From contig MSXT01000049.1 of the NCBI GenBank assembly GCA_002083595.1, positions 1-10,135 of the forward strand: DNA of 10,135 bases. Reading direction: 5' to 3'. Below are positions 6,123-10,135 of this stretch, in pieces; within the stretch, counting starts at the first letter, position 1, and every line of letters begins with the position of its first letter. The notes beneath the pieces were generated by a model. It was not told where the DNA came from and ran no database searches. It saw only the letters and a list, made by a program, of their open reading frames with translations. A program made the translations under genes and the position numbers. This stretch comes from Proteobacteria bacterium ST_bin16. Its GTDB lineage: Bacteria; Pseudomonadota; Gammaproteobacteria; Burkholderiales; Nitrosomonadaceae.

Positions 6123-6722
6123 ATGCCGACCGTTTATAGTTTTCCTCCCATCGCCGGTAGCGAGGCGAAAATTCTGATCCTCGGCAGCATGCCGGGCGAA
6201 GCATCATTAGCCGCCAACCAGTATTACGCCCACCGTCGCAATGCTTTTTGGCCGATCATGGCGCAACTGCTACAAATCGATGCGGAAGCTTCGTATCAGG
6301 AAAAAATTGCCGCGCTGCGATCATCGCCGATCGCGCTGTGGGATGTGCTCAAATCGTGCAAGCGCAATGGCAGCCTGGATTCGATGATTGAAACCGGCAC
6401 GCAAATCAGCAATGACTTCCAGTCCTTTTTTTCCGCACACCGCGCCATCACGCAGGTATTTTTTAACGGCGGAACAGCGGAAGCTTGTTTTAGACGCTAT
6501 GTATTGCCCGCCCATAACCTGGGATTGCTCAAACTCTCACGGTTGCCTTCCACAAGCCCCGCCAATGCCCGTTTATCATTTGACGATAAATGCGGAATCT
6601 GGCGCGAAACGATTGGCTCAGCACTGCGTTCCTGCCATCCCACGCCAAAAATAAAGCAGACGCTTGACGGCGAAGCCCGGGATGCGCTTTACTTATGCAC
6701 TGGTAGCACGGAACAAAAATGA
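6123..6722 (+). CDS. Hypoxanthine/uracil-DNA glycosylase, UDG family 6 type (DNA-deoxyinosine glycosylase)
   Basis: A 199-aa base-excision repair enzyme of the uracil-DNA glycosylase superfamily. Related family 6 proteins remove hypoxanthine (deaminated adenine) from DNA. It shows I-L-I-L-G-S-M-P-G at 17-25, Y-Y-A-H-R-R-N40-A-F-W-P (N40 corresponds to the catalytically important Asn reported in this group), A-L-W-D-V at 71-75 and S-T-S-P-A-N-A at 143-149, the DNA-binding element that replaces the H-S/P-S-P loop of classic UDGs. Length is normal apart from a polar tail of about 30 residues. It starts 15 bases after the mutase stop, has no visible Shine-Dalgarno, and probably ends the operon. 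Its DNA repair role does not obviously fit the lipid and carbon genes before it, so co-transcription may be only positional. Confidence 0.88.
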   Translation: MPTVYSFPPIAGSEAKILILGSMPGEASLAANQYYAHRRNAFWPIMAQLLQIDAEASYQEKIAALRSSPIALWDVLKSCKRNGSLDSMIETGTQISNDFQSFFSAHRAITQVFFNGGTAEACFRRYVLPAHNLGLLKLSRLPSTSPANARLSFDDKCGIWRETIGSALRSCHPTPKIKQTLDGEARDALYLCTGSTEQK

Positions 6723-6755
6723 TTAATCAATATTCGACTGAAAGGAATGCACGCG

Positions 6756-6830
6756 ATGAAAAAACTCATTGTCATTGTCCTCGTTATCTTTGCCGCTGGA
6801 TATATTAGCTTGATGATCCAGTATTTCTAG
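6756..6830 (+). CDS. Small single-span membrane peptide, 24 aa
   Basis: The frame encodes M-K-K-L-I-V-I-V-L-V-I-F-A-A-G-Y-I-S-L-M, then I-Q-Y-F and a TAG stop. Two lysines followed by about 17 uninterrupted hydrophobic residues give a classic single-span membrane peptide with the N-terminus inside. A good ribosome binding site, AAAGGA at 6741-6746, sits nine bases before the ATG. An in-frame ATG at 6747 is too close to that site to be the start. It is a separate unit 33 bases after the glycosylase gene and 169 bases before the VanZ-like gene. I do not recognise a family; candidates are a small regulatory membrane protein or a type I-toxin-like peptide. It could also be a chance frame, but the site plus composition argue for translation. 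Confidence 0.5.
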   Translation: MKKLIVIVLVIFAAGYISLMIQYF

Positions 6831-6858
6831 AAATCCATAGCGATTGATGGCCAAGACC

Positions 6859-6873
6859 GCCTTATCTTAAGGC
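6859..6873. repeat. Perfect 6-bp hairpin without T-tract
   Basis: GCCTTA at 6859-6864 pairs with TAAGGC at 6868-6873 across a TCT loop. It lies 28 bases after the stop of the small membrane peptide. No run of T follows, so it is not a standard intrinsic terminator; it could be an mRNA 3'-end stabiliser or chance. Confidence 0.3.
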
Positions 6874-6999
6874 ATGCGATGCGAAACAAAGCCCGCACGG
6901 AATGATCCGGCGATACGAAGGAACAAGTGTTTGATCTCTTTTCCTGAATACGGAAGCGGACTGGATCTTTCTATCCGGCTGCGCACAGCGGGCTGACGT

Positions 7000-8028
7000 A
7001 TGCCTTTGTTCAAAACAAATTGCTTTTTATTCATACTGCTGGCCATGGCCACCCTGATAACCCACGCCAGACTTGAACAGTATGTGCAAATTGGTCCCGA
7101 GCTTCAGACCGCCGATTGGAAGTTCCGTACCACGGAAAGCAGCCGGGTCGAGGTCACGGAAAATGGCTTGAGCCTTTTTTCCAGCGATGCCAAAACCGGC
7201 ACCAGCGCGCTCCAGCAACTTCCAATGGTAAAACCCGGCACTGTCTTATTAGTATCCGCTGATATGCGGTGCGCAAATGTGATCGCGGGCATAAAACCCT
7301 GGAACTCCGCCCGGCTTCTATTGGCACAAAATGATGGCAAGAAAGACCGCTGGGATCTGCCTCACACGGCGGTTGCCCTGACAGGAAGCCATGACTGGAA
7401 AAATTACCGCAAGGCTTTCACCATCGCACCCGGAATCCAAAACATCCAGCTAACCGCACAATTGAGCCAATCCATAGGCTCGTTGCAGATTAAAAATATG
7501 CGGGTTTATCCGGTTTACGAAAATCCGGATTATAAATGGGTTCGCGATATCATTCTGTTGGCTTGGGGCGGATATTTCCTGCTGTTTACCAGTTCATTCC
7601 TGTTCATGGACAAGAAAAACATTCTCGCCCGCTTCCTGCTGGTTTCCGCCTTTATCGCCATCATCGCCGGGACAACCCTGCCGGGCGATATGAAGAACCA
7701 GGTCTCCAACGAAGTTAAAATTCAAATCGACGCCGAAAGTGAATCTTTTAAAACAGTCATTCCTTGGGATTTATCCAAAGTCTGGCATCTCGGTTTCTTT
7801 TTCCTGTTCGGTCTAATTCTCAGCGCGATGACGAAAAAAGAACCCATCCTGCAAACGATGACGATTATTCTTCTGCTGGCTGGCGGCACAGAAATCGCGC
7901 AACTGTATATTGAAGGGCGAACTCCGTTAGTGAGCGACTTCTTTATCGATGCGGCGGGAGGAGTGACCGGTATGATTCTGATCAGGGCTTTTGTTTCAAA
8001 TCAACATGAAAACAAAGCCACTACATAA
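7000..8028 (+). CDS. VanZ family membrane protein with an exported N-terminal domain
   Basis: A 342-aa membrane protein. Residues 5-22 form an N-terminal anchor or signal, followed by about 155 residues (25-180) rich in alternating beta-type segments with no cysteine pair, likely an exported beta-sandwich resembling carbohydrate-binding modules in general pattern only. The C-terminal part has membrane spans at about 183-203, 209-226, 263-277, 284-303 and 315-331. This part carries the VanZ signature: K260-V-W-H263-L at the start of a span, E298-I-A-Q-L, then G306-R-T and S-D-F at 312-314 before the last span. VanZ proteins were named from a teicoplanin-resistance gene, but most relatives have no known activity and several sit in polysaccharide gene clusters. 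The ATG was chosen because an in-frame TGA lies only one codon upstream. No glycosyltransferase or glycan gene is within the window to support a polysaccharide role. Confidence 0.82.
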   Translation: MPLFKTNCFLFILLAMATLITHARLEQYVQIGPELQTADWKFRTTESSRVEVTENGLSLFSSDAKTGTSALQQLPMVKPGTVLLVSADMRCANVIAGIKPWNSARLLLAQNDGKKDRWDLPHTAVALTGSHDWKNYRKAFTIAPGIQNIQLTAQLSQSIGSLQIKNMRVYPVYENPDYKWVRDIILLAWGGYFLLFTSSFLFMDKKNILARFLLVSAFIAIIAGTTLPGDMKNQVSNEVKIQIDAESESFKTVIPWDLSKVWHLGFFFLFGLILSAMTKKEPILQTMTIILLLAGGTEIAQLYIEGRTPLVSDFFIDAAGGVTGMILIRAFVSNQHENKATT

Positions 8029-8040
8029 TGATTCTTGAAC

Positions 8041-8061
8041 AGCGGAAAATTTTTAACCGCT
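8041..8061. terminator. Possible weak bidirectional terminator between convergent genes
   Basis: AGCGG at 8041-8045 pairs with CCGCT at 8057-8061 around an A/T-only interior. It lies 12 bases after the VanZ stop and 12 bases before the stop of the opposing gene, where a shared terminator is expected. The five-base stem and the T-tract inside the loop make it weak. Confidence 0.3.
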
Positions 8062-8073
8062 AAAAACCCGTCA

Positions 8074-9531
8074 TCAGAACCTGACCTGGACGCGATACTT
8101 CAGCGTAACTGCGCTTTCCGCTGGAATAGCCACTTGCCATACGGCCGTGTTACTGGCTGGTTTATGGTGCGGCTGGCTTTCTTCGATTATTTTCCAGTCA
8201 CCTGGTATGGGTTCTTGCACAGTGACCGTAGCCATTTCCTTTTTGGCATTTTTGAACGTGATTTCGTAAGCGCTTTCAAAACGGTTAATGCCATTGTTCC
8301 CGGTGCTTAATTGCTTAAAATCGGTTTGTTTTTTATCCGCCGTGACATCAAAAGACTGCCCCAGCTTTACCCGCACGATCTCGTTCTTCGGTGTGTGATC
8401 TATGCGGTCTTCACCGACGAACTGGGCATTTCCGGCTTTATCGCGTTTATAGGCGCGTAAAATACCTTTAGGCAGCGGTATGCCTAACCGGGCCGATTCT
8501 TTATTATCAAACTGCATGAATACACTCACTTTCAGTTTCTGTCCCAGATCACCATAACCGGAAGCATAATAATAATCGCTGCCCGCCAGCACCAACTCTT
8601 TTCGGGCGGGCACGCCGGAGGCATTCAGTAGCGCGACTTGCTTGGTTTGGTTCTCGGCAATCGTCGTTAACCGATCCAGGTTATAGAGATGATATTCCAT
8701 GAGCGATTCCTGACGCATCGGCTCGACAGCGCTATCCGCGGCCATTTTGGCTCTCATCGCTACCGGTGCCGCAAATTCTTGCTGCACCCGGTTGATATCA
8801 CCGGCCACCAATTGCAGCTTCGCATTGACATAACGAGTACCGCTGGTATTCGTCAGCGTTACCCAGCCGGATAAATCCAGTTGATCATCCGCATCATTCA
8901 GTTCAGCGACATAGTCTGCTTTCCAAGCCAGACCACCGGTTAAATAACTCAGTTCCAGCGTTTGCGCTGTGTGGCCATGATGAATTCCCTCGATCACTAG
9001 CGTGGGGCGATCACGCAAGTTGCCGGGCACATTCTCAAAGGTGATACGGCCCGGCAGTCCGGTTTCAATACGATCGGCCATTTTGAGCACCACACCCTCA
9101 GTAGCGGCCAGCACCAATGCGCTCTCTTTGCTTTCAACACCGGTAGCCGGATTGATTTTAACGATCGACACTGTTTGACCGACGTATTTATTCAACAGGC
9201 TTTGCGGCGTGAGCAAATCGAAATTGAAGTTTTGCTCGGCAATAGTAATGCTACCCGGATTGGTGATACTCCTTAACAACGCCGTTTCAGGCCGCATAAG
9301 CGCGCTGACATCGCGCCAGGCCAGATTAAAATCACCGTTGGCCAAGGAAACATTCCGCACATCTTTTATCAGCGCTAAGTCACTGTTATAGATAGTTACT
9401 GACACCGCTTTCTGATCGTTCAGCGTGCTCAGCCGTTCGTCAGCACCGGCCATGACAGCACCCTGACCAAACGATAGAATGCAGCTTGCAATTAATAGCA
9501 CAGGATAAAAAGCGCGGCGCGTTGTACGCAT
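8074..9531 (-). CDS. Exported DUF4139-containing protein
   Basis: A 485-aa exported protein of the DUF4139 group (related to the mucoidy-inhibitor-A-like families), with unknown biochemical role in the envelope. The N-terminus is a clear signal: arginines at 2, 5 and 6 and a hydrophobic core at 7-22. Two processing modes are possible. I14-A-S-C17 fits a lipobox, while M-A-G-A30 before D-E fits ordinary signal peptidase I. The mature part is nearly all beta-type sequence, with L-S-Y-L-T-G-G-L-A-W-K-A-D-Y at about 195-208 (a hallmark of the domain) and a C-terminal half ending in V-T-L-K-Y-R-V-Q-V-R-F, like outer-membrane or fibre-type beta strands. There are no membrane helices beyond the signal and no catalytic motif that I recognise. 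It follows the DUF3135 gene by 33 bases on the same strand and converges on the VanZ-like gene. Confidence 0.85.
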   Translation of the reverse strand: MRTTRRAFYPVLLIASCILSFGQGAVMAGADERLSTLNDQKAVSVTIYNSDLALIKDVRNVSLANGDFNLAWRDVSALMRPETALLRSITNPGSITIAEQNFNFDLLTPQSLLNKYVGQTVSIVKINPATGVESKESALVLAATEGVVLKMADRIETGLPGRITFENVPGNLRDRPTLVIEGIHHGHTAQTLELSYLTGGLAWKADYVAELNDADDQLDLSGWVTLTNTSGTRYVNAKLQLVAGDINRVQQEFAAPVAMRAKMAADSAVEPMRQESLMEYHLYNLDRLTTIAENQTKQVALLNASGVPARKELVLAGSDYYYASGYGDLGQKLKVSVFMQFDNKESARLGIPLPKGILRAYKRDKAGNAQFVGEDRIDHTPKNEIVRVKLGQSFDVTADKKQTDFKQLSTGNNGINRFESAYEITFKNAKKEMATVTVQEPIPGDWKIIEESQPHHKPASNTAVWQVAIPAESAVTLKYRVQVRF

Positions 9532-9537
9532 TGAATT

Positions 9538-9542
9538 CCCCT
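9538..9542 (-). promoter_or_regulatory. Ribosome binding site of the DUF4139 gene
   Basis: On the minus strand AGGGG lies six bases before the ATG at 9531. It is one of the strongest Shine-Dalgarno matches in a window where most genes have none, and it fixes this start. Confidence 0.6.
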
Positions 9543-9564
9543 ATTGAAGAAGCTTAAAGCGGGT

Positions 9565-9924
9565 TTATTTGCCGGATTTAGGCCGTTCAAACGACAAGAC
9601 TTTACCGGCAGGAGTTTGTTCCAAAGTATGCAGTATTTTTTTAGGTTCTTGGAGCGCTTTCAATAGACCGGTTTCTCCCAGCACATTGGCCCACATTTTC
9701 TGCGAAATCTGTAAACAGGCAGCCATCGGGTTGCCAGCTTGCTTGCGAATTTGATCAACTTGCCATTGCAGGCCTGTCATGCGCGGTTTGAGATGAGCCG
9801 GTGCTTGCGCAATCAATTCATTGATCATGTCCTGGCGCATTGCTTCAAACTTCTCAGGTTCCTCGCGCGCAATCCTGGACCACTGGTCAAAATCAAAATC
9901 CGGTATTTTTTCTTTATCGTCCAT
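9565..9924 (-). CDS. DUF3135 domain-containing protein
   Basis: A 119-aa soluble protein of the DUF3135 family, known from Proteobacteria, with no assigned function. The family pattern is visible in order: F-D-F-D-Q-W15 at the N-terminus, an acidic helix with E-P-E-K-F-E-A-M-R-Q around 22-31, A-P-A-H-L-K-P-R then G-L-Q-W at 40-54, and Q-V-D-Q-I-R just after. A weaker tail, F-E-R-P-K-S-G-K, ends the protein. The protein is predicted to be largely helical, with no signal peptide, membrane span or catalytic motif. Its ATG has no Shine-Dalgarno and sits directly after an extended -10-like sequence, raising the possibility of a leaderless mRNA. The exported DUF4139 gene follows 33 bases downstream on the same strand, so the two are probably co-transcribed; I know of no functional link between them. 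Confidence 0.85.
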   Translation of the reverse strand: MDDKEKIPDFDFDQWSRIAREEPEKFEAMRQDMINELIAQAPAHLKPRMTGLQWQVDQIRKQAGNPMAACLQISQKMWANVLGETGLLKALQEPKKILHTLEQTPAGKVLSFERPKSGK

Positions 9925-9930
9925 GAAAAT

Positions 9931-9939
9931 ATTTTAGCA
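9931..9939 (-). promoter_or_regulatory. Candidate extended -10 promoter, possibly giving a leaderless mRNA
   Basis: On the minus strand TGCTAAAAT matches the extended -10 form TG-n-TANNNT. Only six bases separate it from the ATG of the DUF3135 gene, so transcription would begin at or next to the start codon. No good -35 is present (CATCCG at the 17-base position), which extended -10 promoters can tolerate. Confidence 0.35.
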
Positions 9940-9946
9940 CTTTGAT

Positions 9947-10021
9947 ATCAGAGCGGATGAGAGATGTGCTGACAATCAATGCAAATTGCGGCAACTACAA
10001 TGCATTGTTTCACGCTCTGAT
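9947..10021. repeat. 9-bp perfect inverted repeat with 57-base interior
   Basis: ATCAGAGCG at 9947-9955 is the exact reverse complement of CGCTCTGAT at 10013-10021. The interior is AT-leaning and holds its own palindrome. The left arm is 23 bases upstream of the DUF3135 start codon, so it could be a looped operator pair or a tiny inserted element. I see no flanking target duplication. Confidence 0.45.
9997..10008. repeat. 12-bp perfect palindrome
   Basis: ACAATGCATTGT is its own reverse complement. It lies within the larger inverted repeat, near a related CAATGCAAATTG at 9976-9987, which shares CAATGCA. Such a dyad could bind a dimeric repressor; no regulator gene is visible in the window. 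Confidence 0.4.
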
Positions 10022-10055
10022 CCAATTATATCCTGATGCTACGGACAAAAAATTT

Positions 10056-10087
10056 GGATTCAGGAGCTATAGCGCTCAGTCAAATCC
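10056..10087. repeat. Imperfect hairpin in the right-hand spacer
   Basis: GGATT (10056-10060) pairs with AATCC (10083-10087), and GAGC (10064-10067) with GCTC (10074-10077), with an internal loop between the stems. No T-tract follows on either strand, so I leave it unassigned. It may be chance. Confidence 0.2.
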
Positions 10088-10115
10088 CACGCGGAGTTAT
10101 TTTCCTGTAATCAAT

Positions 10116-10135
10116 AAAAAAGCCGGAATCAGCTG
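10116..10135 (-). terminator. Possible half of an intrinsic terminator cut by the window edge
   Basis: On the minus strand the final bases read CAGCTGATTCCGGC followed by TTTTTT. This looks like the descending arm and T-tract of a terminator for a leftward gene beyond the right edge. The window stops near what would be the hairpin centre, so the other arm cannot be seen. Confidence 0.25.

Noticed and set aside
6859..6873. The GCCTTA/TAAGGC hairpin as an intrinsic terminator
   Set aside because: No T-tract follows on either strand and the stem is only six base pairs.
1..10135. CRISPR array, tRNA, rRNA or insertion sequence
   Set aside because: No regularly spaced repeats, no cloverleaf-like or rRNA-like stretches in the short spacers, and no transposase or integrase coding region were seen on either strand.

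Overview
The window looks like chromosomal DNA from a proteobacterium, most likely a betaproteobacterium of the Nitrosomonas type. This rests on gene content (a DUF3135 protein, a family described from Proteobacteria), moderate GC with alanine/GCG-rich codon use in the core genes, and weak or absent Shine-Dalgarno sites before many genes. The genus is inference, not shown by a marker gene.

Left part (1-1779) is accessory and toxin-antitoxin-like. It opens with the 3' part of an HI1420-type antitoxin whose toxin should lie just outside the window. Next comes an AT-richer, unrecognised 143-aa gene (454-885), then an apparently intact HepT/MntA (HI0074/HI0073) pair with both diagnostic motifs present. 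The spacers 312-453 and 886-1055 are AT-rich and hold no gene I would call. They contain an orphan Shine-Dalgarno-like AAGGAG, an 8-bp direct repeat ending in GTTAGGC, and a perfect TATAAT upstream of hepT.

Middle part (1835-6722) carries housekeeping-style genes, all on the plus strand. A stand-alone cysteine desulfurase comes first. Then five tightly packed genes follow: a LicC-like nucleotidyltransferase, a HIT protein (4-bp overlap), a membrane fatty acid desaturase, a 2,3-bisphosphoglycerate-dependent phosphoglycerate mutase (1-bp overlap) and a family-6 type hypoxanthine/uracil-DNA glycosylase. The first three suggest activation of a small phosphorylated headgroup together with acyl-chain desaturation, possibly a polar-lipid modification route. 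The HIT protein has Asp in place of the first triad His, and the mutase has Arg after its second catalytic His.

Right part: after a 24-aa membrane peptide with a good ribosome binding site (6756-6830) comes a VanZ-family membrane protein with an unusual exported N-terminal domain (7000-8028). It converges on a leftward pair: a DUF3135 gene (9565-9924) followed by an exported DUF4139 protein (8074-9531). The last 211 bases hold no gene that I see. They carry a 9-bp inverted repeat enclosing a 12-bp palindrome, a weak hairpin, and at the very edge what may be half of a terminator.

No CRISPR array, rRNA, tRNA, transposase or integrase is visible. I see no clearly new multi-gene system. The best leads are the five-gene nucleotidyltransferase-desaturase cluster, the unrecognised gene at 454-885, and the domain attached to VanZ.
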